Positions 6,996-17,466 of a DNA stretch of 36,413 bases are shown in pieces. The stretch spans positions 1 to 36,413 of the forward strand of contig NZ_JAGXFK010000050.1 of the NCBI RefSeq assembly GCF_024637375.1, written 5' to 3'. How positions within the stretch are numbered: position 1 is the first letter of the stretch; the number at the start of each line of letters is the position of its first letter. The translations under genes and the position numbers were made by a program. This stretch comes from Sediminimonas sp. GTDB taxonomy: Bacteria; Pseudomonadota; Alphaproteobacteria; Rhodobacterales; Rhodobacteraceae. The notes beneath the pieces were generated by a model. That model was not told the origin of the DNA and did not search any database. It saw only the letters and a program-made list of their open reading frames with translations.

Positions 6996-7887
6996 GCCCA
7001 CCACCCAGGACACACAGACCACGATCGCGGCGACGCTGCGCGACGCTGCGCGCGATTTGTGCGCGCATGGCATCACCGGTGCGGTGGGCGACGCGCGCCA
7101 CCTGATGGCGCATGTGCTTGGCGTCGATCCGGGGCGGCTTATCCTGATGGGCGACGACCGGCTTGATCCGGCAAGCAGGAACCGGTTCCACAAACTGGTC
7201 CGTCGCCGCGCGGCGCGAGAGCCGGTGTCGCACCTGACCGGGCGGCGGCTGTTCTATGGACATGACTTCGCGGTCGACCCGGATGTGCTGGACCCGCGCC
7301 CCGAGACGGAAACGCTGATCTGCGCGGCGCTGGCCGCGCCCTTTGCCACGGTGCTCGACCTTGGCACCGGGTCGGGCGCGATAGTGCTGACGCTGCTGGC
7401 CGAACGCCCCTTGGCCACTGGCGTCGGCACCGATCTGTCGGCGCGCGTCCTGGCCGTTGCCGCGGACAACGCGCACCGGCTTGGGGTGGCCGAAAGGTGT
7501 GCGCTGGTGCAAAGCGACTGGTTCGCCGGCGTGGCGGGCCGCTTCGATCTGGTGGTGTCGAACCCGCCCTATATCGCGGCCGACGAAATGCCGGGGCTGG
7601 CGCCCGAACTGGCGCATGAGCCGCGCATGGCGCTGACCGACGAAGGCGACGGTCTGGGGGCCTACCGCGCCATCGCGGCCGGCGTGCGCGACCACCTCGC
7701 GCCCGGCGGGCGGGTGCTGCTGGAGGTCGGGCCGACGCAGGCCGCGGCGGTAGCCGCGCTGCTGCACCGGGCGGGGCTGGGCGATATCGCCGTGCTGCCC
7801 GACATGGATGGCCGCGAGCGCGTCGTTGTGGCGAGGCGCGGCGAAAATGCAACGGAAAGTGGCTCAAATCGCCCGGAATGCACATAA
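6988..7887 (+). CDS. prmC: Release factor glutamine methyltransferase PrmC
   Basis: The product has 299 residues. The N-terminal helical domain is followed by a class I SAM-methyltransferase with DLGTGSG (124-130) and the catalytic N192-P-P-Y195. It methylates the glutamine of the GGQ motif in RF1 and RF2. The ATG at 6988 lies inside prfA, so translation is probably coupled. The 187 bases after it (7888-8074) hold no gene or clear promoter that I can support. Confidence 0.94.
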   Translation: MAEPTTQDTQTTIAATLRDAARDLCAHGITGAVGDARHLMAHVLGVDPGRLILMGDDRLDPASRNRFHKLVRRRAAREPVSHLTGRRLFYGHDFAVDPDVLDPRPETETLICAALAAPFATVLDLGTGSGAIVLTLLAERPLATGVGTDLSARVLAVAADNAHRLGVAERCALVQSDWFAGVAGRFDLVVSNPPYIAADEMPGLAPELAHEPRMALTDEGDGLGAYRAIAAGVRDHLAPGGRVLLEVGPTQAAAVAALLHRAGLGDIAVLPDMDGRERVVVARRGENATESGSNRPECT

Positions 7888-8074
7888 ATTTTTGCCCGAC
7901 CCCTTGTCACTACGCTGCAGGCATGACATTCGGGGGTTGTCAGTGCGGTGGATGCCAGCAGGCGATCCTGCCTGACGCCAAGCCAGAAAGTGTTGTGGGC
8001 CCCGAATATCTGGTCGCGCATGAGGCGCACCGCGGGACGCAACGAAAATGTGCCAAGGCTGGACAACTGAAAGC

Positions 8075-8746
8075 ATGAGATCAAGCAAATCGAGGTCGCG
8101 GTCGAAATCGAACCGCAATTCCGGGCGCTCTGTCGGGAACGTTGTCAACCGGGTGTTCGAAAGCTCGGGCCCCGAAGGCAAGGTGCGCGGCACGCCGCAG
8201 CAAATCATCGACAAGTACAACCAGTTGGCGCGCGATGCGCAACTGGGCAATGATCGGGTCGCGGCGGAAAACTTCCAGCAGCACGCGGAACACTACCTGC
8301 GCATGCTCAGCGAAGCGCAGCGCGAAATGGATCAGCGCCGCGAGCAGCAGGAACGCGAGAACCGCGAGCGCCAGGCCGAACGCGACCGTGCGCAGCGCCA
8401 TGATCGCGACGGCAACGGCAATGATGGCGGCAATGCCCCCCCGCAACAGGGTAAGCCGAAAGAAGCCGACAGCGCCACGCAGGGCGCAGAGGTGGCGGCG
8501 GAAGGCGAGGGCGTCGACGAAAGCACCCTGGTCGAGACGCCCGAGAACAAGCCCAGGAAACAACGCGCGCCTCGCGGCCGCACCGGTATCCCGCGCAAGC
8601 CCAAGGGCGAGGGCAAGAACGACCGCGACAACAGCAAGGCGGCGCGCAACGACGGGCAGTCGGGCGGCGACGACAGCGGATCGGACAAGTCGGATAATTC
8701 GGGCGACGACGGCACCCCGCCCGACACGCCGGCGGCGGCAGAGTAG
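8075..8746 (+). CDS. DUF4167 domain protein, disordered
   Basis: A protein of 223 residues. Residues 1-90 form the DUF4167 domain typical of alphaproteobacteria: a basic SR/SN-rich start (MRSSKSRSRSKSNR), a short GTPQQIIDKYNQLARDAQ helix and a helix ending EHYLRMLSEAQRE. The rest is charged, low-complexity and Gly/Asp/Lys-rich, with an RGRTGIPRKPKG segment, and is probably disordered. The function is unknown; the basic start suggests nucleic-acid binding (inference). I use the ATG at 8075, where the domain begins, rather than the one at 8048. The gene converges on rsmA with 12 bp between the stops. Confidence 0.85.
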   Translation: MRSSKSRSRSKSNRNSGRSVGNVVNRVFESSGPEGKVRGTPQQIIDKYNQLARDAQLGNDRVAAENFQQHAEHYLRMLSEAQREMDQRREQQERENRERQAERDRAQRHDRDGNGNDGGNAPPQQGKPKEADSATQGAEVAAEGEGVDESTLVETPENKPRKQRAPRGRTGIPRKPKGEGKNDRDNSKAARNDGQSGGDDSGSDKSDNSGDDGTPPDTPAAAE

Positions 8747-8758
8747 GCGCGCGCCGGC

Positions 8759-9604
8759 TCAGCCCGCCGGCCCGACCGCCCGCGCCAGCGTGCAGAACTG
8801 TTCCAGCGTCAGCGTCTCGGCGCGGTCGGTGGGGCGTATGCCGGCGGCGGTCAGCACATTCTCGATATCCGGGCACAGCCCTCTGAGCGCGGCACGCAGC
8901 ATCTTGCGGCGCTGGTTGAACGCCATCGCCACGACCCGCTGCAACACCGCCGGGTCCGCCGGGTAGCGAGGCTCGGGCAGGGCGGTCAGGTGCACCACCG
9001 CCGACGACACCTTGGGCGGTGGGGTGAAGGCCGCAGGCGGCAACGTCATCACGATGCGCGCATCGCAGCGCCAGGCGGCCAGCAGTGCCAGCCGCCCATA
9101 GGCCTTGGAGCCGGGCGTTGCCACGATCCGCTCGGCCACCTCGCGCTGGAACATCAGCGTCAGGCTTTGCCAGAACGGCGGCCAGCGCGGCGGCGTCAGC
9201 CAGCGCACCAGCAATTCCGTGCCCACGTTGTAGGGCAGGTTGGCCACCACCCGGATGGGTGGCGTCAGCCGCGCGGCGGCATCGACCGACAGCGCATCGC
9301 CCTGCACCACTTCCAGGCGCCCGGGATGGGCGGCGGCGATCTCGGCCAGCGCCGGCAGGCAGCGCGGGTCCTTCTCGATGGCCAGCACCTTGCGCGCGCC
9401 CTCGGCCAGCAGCGCCCGAGTCAGCCCGCCGGGGCCGGGGCCGACCTCGAGCACGTCCGCCCCCGACAGATCCCCGGCCTGGCGGGCGATCTTTGCGGTC
9501 AGGTTCAGATCCAGAAGGAAGTTCTGCCCCAGCGATTTGCGCGGTGCCAGCCCGTGCGCGGCGATCACCTCGCGCAGCGGCGGCAGGGCGTCGAGGCCGC
9601 TCAT
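8759..9604 (-). CDS. rsmA: 16S rRNA dimethyladenosine transferase
   Basis: The product has 281 residues with the KsgA/Dim1 signatures: SLGQNFL (24-30), the SAM loop [10 protein letters not shown] (53-62) and the catalytic NLPYN. It dimethylates two adjacent adenines near the 3' end of 16S rRNA, a late step of 30S assembly. Its ATG (9604) overlaps the pdxA stop as ATGA. It is the last gene of the lptF-rsmA series, the same neighbourhood as lptD-surA-pdxA-rsmA in E. coli. Confidence 0.95.
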   Translation of the reverse strand: MSGLDALPPLREVIAAHGLAPRKSLGQNFLLDLNLTAKIARQAGDLSGADVLEVGPGPGGLTRALLAEGARKVLAIEKDPRCLPALAEIAAAHPGRLEVVQGDALSVDAAARLTPPIRVVANLPYNVGTELLVRWLTPPRWPPFWQSLTLMFQREVAERIVATPGSKAYGRLALLAAWRCDARIVMTLPPAAFTPPPKVSSAVVHLTALPEPRYPADPAVLQRVVAMAFNQRRKMLRAALRGLCPDIENVLTAAGIRPTDRAETLTLEQFCTLARAVGPAG

Positions 9605-10575
9605 GCCCGCGCGCGGGTGGCGGCCATGCGCGCGGCCATTTGCAGCGCCGCGATCAGCGAGCGCGGATCGGCCCGCCCCTGCCCGGCGATGTCCAGCGCG
9701 GTGCCGTGATCGGGCGATGTGCGCACGAAGGGCAGTCCCAGCGTGACGTTGACGCCGCGCGCGAAATCCAGCGTCTTGATCGGGATCAGCGCCTGGTCGT
9801 GGTACATGGCGATGGCGACATCGAAGCCGGCGCGCGCGCCCTCGTGGAACATCGTGTCGGCCGGCAGCGGGCCGAAGATGATGTATTGCATGTCCTGGTA
9901 GCGCTGGATGACCGGGGTGATCACTTCGATCTCTTCGCGCCCCATCGCGCCGCCTTCGCCGGCATGGGGGTTGAGCCCGGCCACCGCGATCCGTGGCGCG
10001 TTTATGCCGAAATCCCGGCACAGCGCGGCATGGGTGATCTCGATCGTGTCGGCCAGGAGTTCGGAGGTCAGGGTCTGCGAAACCTCCGACAGCGGTATGT
10101 GGATGGTCGTCGGCACCACCCGCAGCGCGTCGCAGGCCAGCATCATCACCACCCTGTTCACGCCCGCCAGCGCGGCCAGGTATTCGGTATGGCCGGGGTG
10201 GGCGAAATTCGCGCCCTCCTTGAGCGCCTGCTTGTTGATCGGCGCGGTGCACAGTGCCCCTGCCGCGCCTGATTGCACCAGATCCACGGCGCGGGCGATC
10301 ACATCGACCACCGCGGCGGCGTTTTGCGGGTCGATCCGGCCCGGCGTTGCCACCGCGGGAAAGGGATGTTCCAGCACCGGCAGCCCGTGCGGCAGGGCTG
10401 CGCGCACCTCGGCCGGGTTGTCGATTCGCGCCACCGGGGTGCCCGATGGCAGGTGGCGCGGATCGCCGATCCAGAAGAACGGCAACGCCCCGTCGAGTTC
10501 GGCCCACGCGCCGGCGGCGATTTCCGGGCCGATCCCGGCCGGCTCCCCGCAGCTCAGCGCGATGGGGTCGATCAT
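9601..10575 (-). CDS. pdxA: 4-hydroxythreonine-4-phosphate dehydrogenase
   Basis: The product has 324 residues and starts [19 protein letters not shown], the typical PdxA beginning. Conserved metal-site regions are visible ([29 protein letters not shown]). It oxidises 4-phosphohydroxy-threonine with NAD in pyridoxal phosphate synthesis. Start and stop both overlap neighbours as ATGA, so translation is likely coupled from surA through to rsmA. Confidence 0.95.
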   Translation of the reverse strand: MIDPIALSCGEPAGIGPEIAAGAWAELDGALPFFWIGDPRHLPSGTPVARIDNPAEVRAALPHGLPVLEHPFPAVATPGRIDPQNAAAVVDVIARAVDLVQSGAAGALCTAPINKQALKEGANFAHPGHTEYLAALAGVNRVVMMLACDALRVVPTTIHIPLSEVSQTLTSELLADTIEITHAALCRDFGINAPRIAVAGLNPHAGEGGAMGREEIEVITPVIQRYQDMQYIIFGPLPADTMFHEGARAGFDVAIAMYHDQALIPIKTLDFARGVNVTLGLPFVRTSPDHGTALDIAGQGRADPRSLIAALQMAARMAATRARA

Positions 10576-11807
10576 TTCTCGATGATGCGCGCGTCGGCGC
10601 GCAGTTGTTCAAGATAGCTGTCGGCGAAGGATTCCAGCCGCTGGCGGCGCAACTGCGCCTTGATGTCCTCGCGCGAGGCATCTTCCTGCGCGGCCGGCGT
10701 GCGCCCGCACAGCATCAGGAAAACCAACGCCTGGCTCCCGTCATCGGCGGTGCGCGTGAGGTTGGTCGAAATCTCGCCGGAGTCGAGCTTGGCCAGTTCC
10801 AGCGCGATGTCGTTGGGGATGTCGCCGGGGGGGCGCGCGTGGCGCGTGAGCCGGGTTTCGGGCTGGCCCTTGGCGACGCCGTAGAGATCATCGCAGGTAT
10901 CCACGCGGGCACGCAGATTGCTGGCCGTGCTCAGTGCGGCCTCGGTGCGGCCACCGGGGATCAGGTAGGTCGCATAGTCGATCGCGGCATAGTCGGGGGT
11001 CTTGACGCCGGCCTCCTGGATGTCGCGCAACTGGAACAGGGCCACCGCGCCATCCAGGGGCACCGGGTCGGTCACCTGCCCCGGCGCCAGCGAAAGGATC
11101 ATCGGGCGCAGGGCGGCGGGCAGCTTGGTGATCGGCATCCAGTCGAGGCGCCCGCCATTGTCGCGCGTGGCGGCGGCCGAGTATTTGCGCGCCGCTTCGG
11201 AAAACGCCTGCGTGCCGGTGATCTGGCTGAGTTGGCGCGCGCGCGCCTGAACCTCGGCGGCCTGCGCGGGCGGCGCGGCCATGATGATTTCCGACAGCAG
11301 CACGCGCACCGAACTGCCCCCCGACACGGCGCTGAGCGCCTTGTCGACATCGGCCTCGGTGATGCGCACGCGCGGTCCGAAACGTGCAGCGACCAGTTCG
11401 CGCCATGTCACGCCGGCGGTGACGAAATCGCGCACCGTTTCCGGCGCCACGCCCTGGCGCTTCATCGTGGCGATGAACTGGTCCGGCGTCATGTCGCCGC
11501 GGTCGGCGAACTCCTTCAGCCCGGCCTCGATGCCTTGCTCGGTCAATTCCAGCCCGCTGTCGCGGGCCGCGGCCATCTTGAGCCGTTCCTCGATCAGTTG
11601 CTTGCGCGCCAGTTCTGTCGAGTCGCCCGGCGCGCCCAGCACGCCTAGCAATCGCGCGCGCTGCTCGATTTCGTAGCGCGTTACGACCGAGTCGTTGACC
11701 TCGATCACCGGGTCGAACAGTCCCTGCGCGGCAACTCCGACGGGGTTTGTCGCGATCGCGCCGACCGCCAGCAGGGCCAGGGTCAGCAGTCGCTGTACGT
11801 ATCTCAT
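10572..11807 (-). CDS. surA: Periplasmic chaperone / peptidyl-prolyl isomerase SurA
   Basis: From the ATG at 11807 the product has 411 residues: signal peptide ([13 protein letters not shown]...VAAQ), a SurA N-terminal chaperone domain ([21 protein letters not shown] to about residue 150), one parvulin-like domain (about 165-260, with [22 protein letters not shown]) and a C-terminal part. It escorts outer-membrane proteins, including LptD. Three in-frame ATGs are close together; 11807 has AGGA at the best distance, while 11816 overlaps the lptD stop as ATGA. Only one recognisable parvulin domain is present, against two in E. coli. Confidence 0.9.
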   Translation of the reverse strand: MRYVQRLLTLALLAVGAIATNPVGVAAQGLFDPVIEVNDSVVTRYEIEQRARLLGVLGAPGDSTELARKQLIEERLKMAAARDSGLELTEQGIEAGLKEFADRGDMTPDQFIATMKRQGVAPETVRDFVTAGVTWRELVAARFGPRVRITEADVDKALSAVSGGSSVRVLLSEIIMAAPPAQAAEVQARARQLSQITGTQAFSEAARKYSAAATRDNGGRLDWMPITKLPAALRPMILSLAPGQVTDPVPLDGAVALFQLRDIQEAGVKTPDYAAIDYATYLIPGGRTEAALSTASNLRARVDTCDDLYGVAKGQPETRLTRHARPPGDIPNDIALELAKLDSGEISTNLTRTADDGSQALVFLMLCGRTPAAQEDASREDIKAQLRRQRLESFADSYLEQLRADARIIEK

Positions 11808-11812
11808 GATGT

Positions 11813-14023
11813 TCATTTCCTGCATGTCCGGGCGTAACTATCACCCTTTGCGCTTGCGCTAAACCCACTCAACCCAACGGTAAAGCCGAAATTCGTCGAT
11901 GGGGCGACCAGTGCCGACGACGTGAACCGCCGCGATACCGACACGCCGATCTCGACGCACTCGTTGCGATATTCCAGCGCCACCCCCGCCCTGGCGGCCT
12001 GGTCATTGGCAAGATCATAGCGCCAGTCGGCACGCCCGGTCCAGTGCCGCGACAGCCGGTAGGCGCCGTCGAAAGCCCATTCCGACTGGTCGGCGGGGCG
12101 GTTTTCGGCCGCATCCCGGCGCAGCCAGACAACAGAGCTGCCCAGCGACAGCGCGGCCGTTTGCCATTGCGCGCGCGCCTCGCCCTTCGAAAGCGACAGT
12201 GCGTCCAGGTCGAGCAGCCCGCGCGCCTCGAGTTCAAGCCCGCCCGGCGCATCGATGCGCCCGGCGACCAGCATGTCGGACGCGCGCCCCGCGAGGCCGG
12301 AGCTTTGCGTGAAGGCGGGATCGGGGGTGTCGAAAAAGACCTGTCCCAGGGTCAGGTCGCTACGCCAGCCTGTTGGCCCCATCCGCGACCAGTTGACCCC
12401 GACCGCCGCGGCGCCGCCACGTTCGCGCCGGTCGGGGGCGGGAAAATGCGACAGAGACAGCAAGTTGCCCTGGTCGAATTCGACCCGTGTGCTTTCGTCG
12501 TTGGGCACGCCCAGGCGGCTGCCGCCGGTCCAGCCCAGCATCGCCACCGGTTCGATCACATGGGTGACCCCGGCGGTGGTGGTTTTCGCCAGCGGCCAGC
12601 GCAGCGTCAGCGCGGCATGCGGCGTCGCCTGCGTGTGGGTGCCGGCAGAGGCCGGATCCTGGGCGATGTCGAAGGCGTCGAGCGCCACGCCGGTGACCAG
12701 CCCGGCGCGCAGCCCCCCGGCAAGGGTCCAGGTGCGCCGCCAATCGGCGGTGACCCCGGCGCGGGCCACGTCCAGGCCATCGCCGACGAGATCCCCGTCG
12801 GCATCCGCGATCGAGTTTGATGTTCGCCGGTGTGCGCTGGTCTCGGCCGACAGGCGCAACTCGCCGCCCAGGGCACGCGGGAACAGGCGCCGCTCGTAGC
12901 GCGTGCCGGCGATAATCGTCGGTAGCGTGGCGTTGTTCTCGCCCGGGCGCAGGCTGTTGAAATGTACCAACTCGGCGCGGATGAATTCATCGCGGCGAAC
13001 GCGCGACAGCTCGACACCGCTGCGCAGGCGATCCTTGTCGGAATAGTCGTATTCCAGCAGGTAAGGGCGATCGCTGACTGCCTCGATCCCAAAGTCGAGC
13101 CGGAAATCGTTGCCCAGTTCGAAGCGGCCTTCGCCGAAGACGTGCCCGCGCAGCCCCGAAATCGGTAGCGTATCGTCCGAGATCGAGCCGCTGAACGCGA
13201 TCCGACCGCGCCGAAACGCCTGCCGGTAGCGCCATTCCAGCGTGGTGGTTTCGGTTGCGATATAGGGCGTCAGCGTCAGGTCGCGGTGGTCGCCCATGCG
13301 GATGAAATAGGGCACCCGCACCCCGAAGCCCAGTTGCGTGGATTGATGCAGCGACGGGATCAGGAACCCCGTGGCACGGGTCTGGGTCGGGTCGGGCAGG
13401 CGCAAACGCGGCAGCCACAGGACCGGTACATCAAGCACGCGCAGTTGCGCCTGGTCGAAATAGAGCTGCCCGGCTTCCTCATCATGGACCACGCGGCGCG
13501 CCCGGATCTGCCACAGCGGCGGCTGGTCGCGTTCGCAGATACGACACGAGGTCGCGGCGACCTTGTAAAGCTGCGTATAGCGTCCGCCGACGCGGTCGAT
13601 CTGGTTGGCGGCCATCTGAACGCGGTTGTCCAGAACCATCCGCGCGCTGCGCAACAGGCCGCGTTCCAGGTCGCGGCTCAGCTCGGCCGATTCCGCCAGA
13701 ATGCGCGTGGTGCTGCCCTCGGTCAGCACGATCGGGCCGTCGATCTGCAGCGTTTCGCTGCTGCGGTCGTAGACGATTCGCGTTGCGCGCAGTCGGGTGT
13801 CGCCCTGCACCGCCTCGACATGGCCCTCGGCGACAAGGCGGGTGCGGCCAACCACCGACAGGTGGTCGGCAACCAGGATCGCCGGCGCCGCACGCGCCGA
13901 ATCGCTGGCCGCGGCGTCGCCACGGCGCGGCCCGTCCTGCGCCATCGCCTTCGGCGCCGCCAGCGGCAATGCCAGCAGCGACGCGGCGATGATTGCCCCG
14001 ATGGTGCGCCTGAGCGCGCGCAT
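11813..14023 (-). CDS. lptD: LPS-assembly outer-membrane protein LptD
   Basis: The product has 736 residues: signal peptide ending AMAQ, an N-terminal OstA/LptA-like beta-jellyroll (ILVADHLSVVGRTRLVAEGHVEAV and following, about 50-150) and a large C-terminal beta-barrel rich in alternating aromatic and polar residues. Four cysteines are visible, two near residues 160-164 (SCRIC) and two near the C-terminus (NEC and RTC); E. coli LptD links N- and C-terminal cysteines by disulfides, and the same may hold here. LptD with LptE inserts LPS into the outer leaflet. The ATG at 14023 shares a base with the lptG stop and follows GGAGG by 7 nt. Confidence 0.93.
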   Translation of the reverse strand: MRALRRTIGAIIAASLLALPLAAPKAMAQDGPRRGDAAASDSARAAPAILVADHLSVVGRTRLVAEGHVEAVQGDTRLRATRIVYDRSSETLQIDGPIVLTEGSTTRILAESAELSRDLERGLLRSARMVLDNRVQMAANQIDRVGGRYTQLYKVAATSCRICERDQPPLWQIRARRVVHDEEAGQLYFDQAQLRVLDVPVLWLPRLRLPDPTQTRATGFLIPSLHQSTQLGFGVRVPYFIRMGDHRDLTLTPYIATETTTLEWRYRQAFRRGRIAFSGSISDDTLPISGLRGHVFGEGRFELGNDFRLDFGIEAVSDRPYLLEYDYSDKDRLRSGVELSRVRRDEFIRAELVHFNSLRPGENNATLPTIIAGTRYERRLFPRALGGELRLSAETSAHRRTSNSIADADGDLVGDGLDVARAGVTADWRRTWTLAGGLRAGLVTGVALDAFDIAQDPASAGTHTQATPHAALTLRWPLAKTTTAGVTHVIEPVAMLGWTGGSRLGVPNDESTRVEFDQGNLLSLSHFPAPDRRERGGAAAVGVNWSRMGPTGWRSDLTLGQVFFDTPDPAFTQSSGLAGRASDMLVAGRIDAPGGLELEARGLLDLDALSLSKGEARAQWQTAALSLGSSVVWLRRDAAENRPADQSEWAFDGAYRLSRHWTGRADWRYDLANDQAARAGVALEYRNECVEIGVSVSRRFTSSALVAPSTNFGFTVGLSGFSASAKGDSYARTCRK

Positions 14024-15120
14024 CACCCGTCCTCCATGTGCAACACCAGACCCGTGGCCAGCAATACCGAGGCCACCGAGGGCGCCCAGGCTGCCAGCAT
14101 CACGGGAATCTGGCCGTTCTCACCCAGAACCTGCGCGAAATTGCGGACATAATAAAGCCCGAACCCCAGCATCACTGCCGAGAGCACCGAAACGCCGGTG
14201 CTGGCAAAGCGGATGTGGCGCATGGTGAAGGCCGCCCCCAGCAGCACCATCGCCATCAGGAACAGCGGCCGCGCCATTTCCATCTGGTACCAGACGGCGT
14301 GGCGCCGGGCCGAGAATCCGGCGGCCCTCAGTTGCGCGATATAGTCGGGCAGGTTCCAGAACTGGATCGCGTTGGGTTTGCCGAAACTGTCCTGGATGCG
14401 TTCCTGCGTCAGGGTGGTTGGGATGCGCATTTTTTCGCGGTCGTTCACGCCCTCCTGCGGGTTGATCCCGGCCCCCAGCGGCCAGACCCGCGCGCCCTGC
14501 AACAGCCACGTTCCGCCGTCGAGCTGCGCCGCCTTGGCCTGGATGCGCCGGATCGGGCCACCGTCGGCCGCGTAGCTGAGGAAGCTGACACCGAAAAGGA
14601 TGGTGCCGTCCGGATTGGCGCGCGAGGCGCGGATCACCGTCTGCCCCTCGGGGCCGCCCTGCCTCAGCCACAAACCCTCGGCCGAGATCGACAGCGCGTC
14701 GCTGCTGCCCGTCCGGTAGGTGGTGGACAGCGCGTGATAACGCTTGGACGTGGCCGCGACGATCGGGTTCATCGTCGTCACCGCAAGCGCGCCGATCAGC
14801 CCGGCCACGATCAGCGGCGCCATCAGGCTGTTGAGCGCCGAACGCCCTGCCGCCCGGGTCACCACCAGCTCGCTGCTGCGCGCCAAACCGAGGTACATCG
14901 TCACCGTGGCAAGGATCATCACCAGCGGCATCACGCTGTAGAGCCCCTCGGGCACGTTGAGCAGCGTCAGCCCCAGCAGGTCGATGAATGCAAGATCGCG
15001 CTTGGCATGGCGCTGCACCTGTTCGATCAGGTCCACCATCGCCATCAGCACGAAGAACACGGTCAGGATGGCCAGGTAGGTCAGCAGGAACTTGCGCGCG
15101 AAATACCGGTGCAGGATCAT
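14023..15120 (-). CDS. lptG: LPS export permease LptG
   Basis: A YjgP/YjgQ family protein of 365 residues with three N-terminal membrane helices, a periplasmic beta-jellyroll (about 130-265) and three C-terminal helices. With LptF and the ATPase LptB it pulls LPS out of the inner membrane toward LptD. Its ATG overlaps the lptF stop as ATGA. LptB is not in this window. Confidence 0.94.
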   Translation of the reverse strand: MILHRYFARKFLLTYLAILTVFFVLMAMVDLIEQVQRHAKRDLAFIDLLGLTLLNVPEGLYSVMPLVMILATVTMYLGLARSSELVVTRAAGRSALNSLMAPLIVAGLIGALAVTTMNPIVAATSKRYHALSTTYRTGSSDALSISAEGLWLRQGGPEGQTVIRASRANPDGTILFGVSFLSYAADGGPIRRIQAKAAQLDGGTWLLQGARVWPLGAGINPQEGVNDREKMRIPTTLTQERIQDSFGKPNAIQFWNLPDYIAQLRAAGFSARRHAVWYQMEMARPLFLMAMVLLGAAFTMRHIRFASTGVSVLSAVMLGFGLYYVRNFAQVLGENGQIPVMLAAWAPSVASVLLATGLVLHMEDG

Positions 15121-16250
15121 GCCGCCGCCCCCCCTCGCATGGCCGGTGCGTGCGGCCGGCGCGCTCGCTGCACCCACCACAGCAGCGCAACCGCGATTGC
15201 CAGCCCCGTCGCCGAGGGCAGGTAGACCAGCGGCCACAGGGCCGCATTGCGCAGCACAGGGTCGATGATCAGCCCCTCGATGAACTTCACCGCGACCAGC
15301 AGCCCGACCGCCGCTATGACCTGCCGCCAGAGTCCGAAACGCGAGAACCCGCCGACCATCAGGGTGGTAAAGCCGATCAGCGCCGCCACGATACATAGCA
15401 GCGACTTGTTGAACCGGCCTTGCAGTTCGGCCTCGTACTCGCCGGGGCTGGTACCGGTTGCGCGCATCACGGCGGCCGGATCCCGCAGCAGTTTCGCCGT
15501 GGTCAGGAAGTCGAGTTTGCTGCCGGTGTCGGCGCTGGTGTCGATCAGCGCGCTGATGTCGTAGGCAAAATCGCTGAAATGTGTGGTGAACAGCGTGTCC
15601 GCCGCGCGCAGGTGGCCTTGCGACAGGCCGTCGATCATCACCAGCCTGGTGCTGGCGTCGCTGCGGGTCAGGTAGGCTTGCGCAGCGGTATAGGTCATGG
15701 TGATGTCGGGGTCGCGCCGGTCCGACAGGAACACGTCGCGCAAGGCGCCATCGGGGGTGATCTCGCGGATGAAGAAGGTTACCCCCGCGGTGGGGTGCAG
15801 GAAGGTGCCCTCGCTGAGAAGCTGCGCGGTGATATTGCTGGAAAGCTCGGTCTCGCGCTGGCGTAGCCGCTCGGTACTGGCGGGGACGAGGAAATGCTCC
15901 AGCGCGCCCATCATGACCGCGACGATCAGCCCGTAGTAGAGCACCGGCCGCGCGATGCGAGCCGGCGAGAACCCCGATGCCTGCATGACCACGAGTTCGC
16001 TTTCGCCGATCATCCGGTTGGCGACATAGGCCGCCCCCGCGAAGGCCGCCATCGGCAAGATCAGCGCGATCACCCGCGGCAGGGTCAGGACGGTCAGCTC
16101 CACCACCACGCCGGTGGAATGCCCGTCGCCGATCATCCGGTCGAACAGCAGCACCGCCCGGTTGATCCAGTATACCGCGACCAGCACCAGCGCGAAGAAT
16201 CCGAACAGCACCATCAGTTGCGATAGCACGTATCGGTCGAATCTGCTCAC
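15117..16250 (-). CDS. lptF: LPS export permease LptF
   Basis: A protein of 377 residues with the same architecture as LptG: helices near residues 10-30, 55-75 and 100-115, a periplasmic domain, then three helices from about 285. It starts with GTG (16250), preceded by a G-rich stretch. It is the first gene of the minus-strand operon that runs to rsmA, and it is divergent from holC. In E. coli lptF is divergent from pepA-holC; pepA is absent here. Confidence 0.94.
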   Translation of the reverse strand: MSRFDRYVLSQLMVLFGFFALVLVAVYWINRAVLLFDRMIGDGHSTGVVVELTVLTLPRVIALILPMAAFAGAAYVANRMIGESELVVMQASGFSPARIARPVLYYGLIVAVMMGALEHFLVPASTERLRQRETELSSNITAQLLSEGTFLHPTAGVTFFIREITPDGALRDVFLSDRRDPDITMTYTAAQAYLTRSDASTRLVMIDGLSQGHLRAADTLFTTHFSDFAYDISALIDTSADTGSKLDFLTTAKLLRDPAAVMRATGTSPGEYEAELQGRFNKSLLCIVAALIGFTTLMVGGFSRFGLWRQVIAAVGLLVAVKFIEGLIIDPVLRNAALWPLVYLPSATGLAIAVALLWWVQRARRPHAPAMRGGAAA

Positions 16251-16359
16251 CCGTGCCCCCCGGCAAATCTTGACTCTGGGCAGGTTACAGGATGTCAGGG
16301 TGGGGGAAAACTGCTATCTCATCCTTGGCAGAAACCCGGCGCGACGACGAGGAACGACA

Positions 16360-16827
16360 ATGGGAGAGGCGTATTTCTATCACCTGACGCGCGCGCCGCT
16401 CGAGTCGACGCTGCCGATGTTGCTGGACAAGGCCCGCGCCGCCGGCTGGCGCGTCCTGGTGCGCGGGCGCGAGCGCGCGTGGATCGAATGGCTGGACGAA
16501 AAGCTGTGGCTCGGCCCCGACGACGCTTTCCTGCCCCACGGTATTGCCGGCGCGGCGCATGACGCCGATCAGCCGGTGTTGCTGAGCACCGATGCGCCGG
16601 GCGCTGTGCCGGCCAACGGTGCCGCCTGTCTGATGGCGGTGGACGGCGCCCCCGTCACCCCCGGCGAGGTGGCGGAAATGGCGCGCGTCTGCGTGCTGTT
16701 CGACGGCAACGACCCGGCGGCTGTCGAGCAGGCGCGCGCGCAGTGGAAAGAGCTTACCGACGCGGGCTGCAATGCGCAGTACTGGTCGGAAGAAACGGGC
16801 AAGTGGGAAAAGAAGGCGGCGCGCTGA
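16360..16827 (+). CDS. holC: DNA polymerase III chi subunit
   Basis: The product has 155 residues and opens with the typical GEAYFYHLTRAPLESTLPMLL; later blocks AGWRVLVRG and WLGPDDAFLPHG fit the HolC family. Chi links the clamp loader to SSB during replication. The ATG at 16360 follows GAGGAA by 6 nt. The 109-bp space before it is shared with lptF. It converges on the aspartic protease gene, 8 bp away. Confidence 0.93.
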   Translation: MGEAYFYHLTRAPLESTLPMLLDKARAAGWRVLVRGRERAWIEWLDEKLWLGPDDAFLPHGIAGAAHDADQPVLLSTDAPGAVPANGAACLMAVDGAPVTPGEVAEMARVCVLFDGNDPAAVEQARAQWKELTDAGCNAQYWSEETGKWEKKAAR

Positions 16828-16835
16828 CCCGTCGC

Positions 16836-17411
16836 TCAGCGCGTCAGCACCAGTTCGCCGTTCGATATCTCGATACGCGAATAGCGTTGCAGGTAGCTCA
16901 TTCCCAGCAGCGAGCCCGACATCTCGCCCTCGGTCACCCAGGCGCGCAGGTCGGTATCGGTGATCGGACCGATCGACAGGCTGTCGAGTTGCACCGGCGC
17001 CGTGCGCACCATTCCGTTGGCGGTCTGCGCGCGCCCGTAAAAGGCAAGCTGCCCGGTTTCGATGCCCGCCTTGCGGGCATCGTCGCGGCTGAGCACCAGC
17101 CCGGTCGCGCCGGTATCCACCACGAAGCGGATCGGCACGCCGTTGACCTCGGCGGTGACGTAGTAGTGCCCGTCCGGCGCGCGCGGAAGTTCGACGCGCC
17201 CTGCGCGTGCATCGACGTTTTGTGCCGGGCGCACCACCTCGCGCATCTCGCCCCACAGGCCCACCACCGCGATCGTGGCGGCAAAGATCAGCGCCCAGCT
17301 CAGCGCGTACTGCAAGCTGCGCCCCAGCGACAGGCGGTTCTGGGTGACGAACCACAACCCGATGAAGGCCAGCAGCGCGCCGAGGTAGATCAGGTTGGGC
17401 AGGTCGGACAT
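16836..17411 (-). CDS. Membrane-anchored retropepsin-like aspartic protease (TIGR02281 family)
   Basis: A protein of 191 residues with two membrane segments (about 5-24 and 36-54) followed by a single retropepsin-type domain with the active-site D99-T-G (VVDTGATGLVLS) and GSLLGMSYL near the end. Retropepsins work as dimers, so the domain probably dimerises in the periplasm. The substrate is unknown. I start at the ATG at 17411, where the first helix begins; the frame is open further but overlaps marC. It lies 55 bp downstream of marC and may be co-transcribed. Confidence 0.88.
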   Translation of the reverse strand: MSDLPNLIYLGALLAFIGLWFVTQNRLSLGRSLQYALSWALIFAATIAVVGLWGEMREVVRPAQNVDARAGRVELPRAPDGHYYVTAEVNGVPIRFVVDTGATGLVLSRDDARKAGIETGQLAFYGRAQTANGMVRTAPVQLDSLSIGPITDTDLRAWVTEGEMSGSLLGMSYLQRYSRIEISNGELVLTR

Positions 17412-17466
17412 GAGAGCGGGCGTTCCCGGGTTGTTTGCCAACAGATCGGCGCGGCGGGGTGCGATT

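Noticed and set aside
7878-8078. Plus-strand frame of 66 codons ([15 protein letters not shown]) between prmC and DUF4167
   Set aside because: Overlaps the prmC stop, has no ribosome site and its codon use is unlike neighbours; four cysteines drew attention but two fall in a chance CGGCQ repeat.
10254-11648. Long plus-strand frame of 464 codons
   Set aside because: It is antisense to pdxA and surA, both of which are recognisable proteins; long opposite frames are common in G+C-rich DNA.
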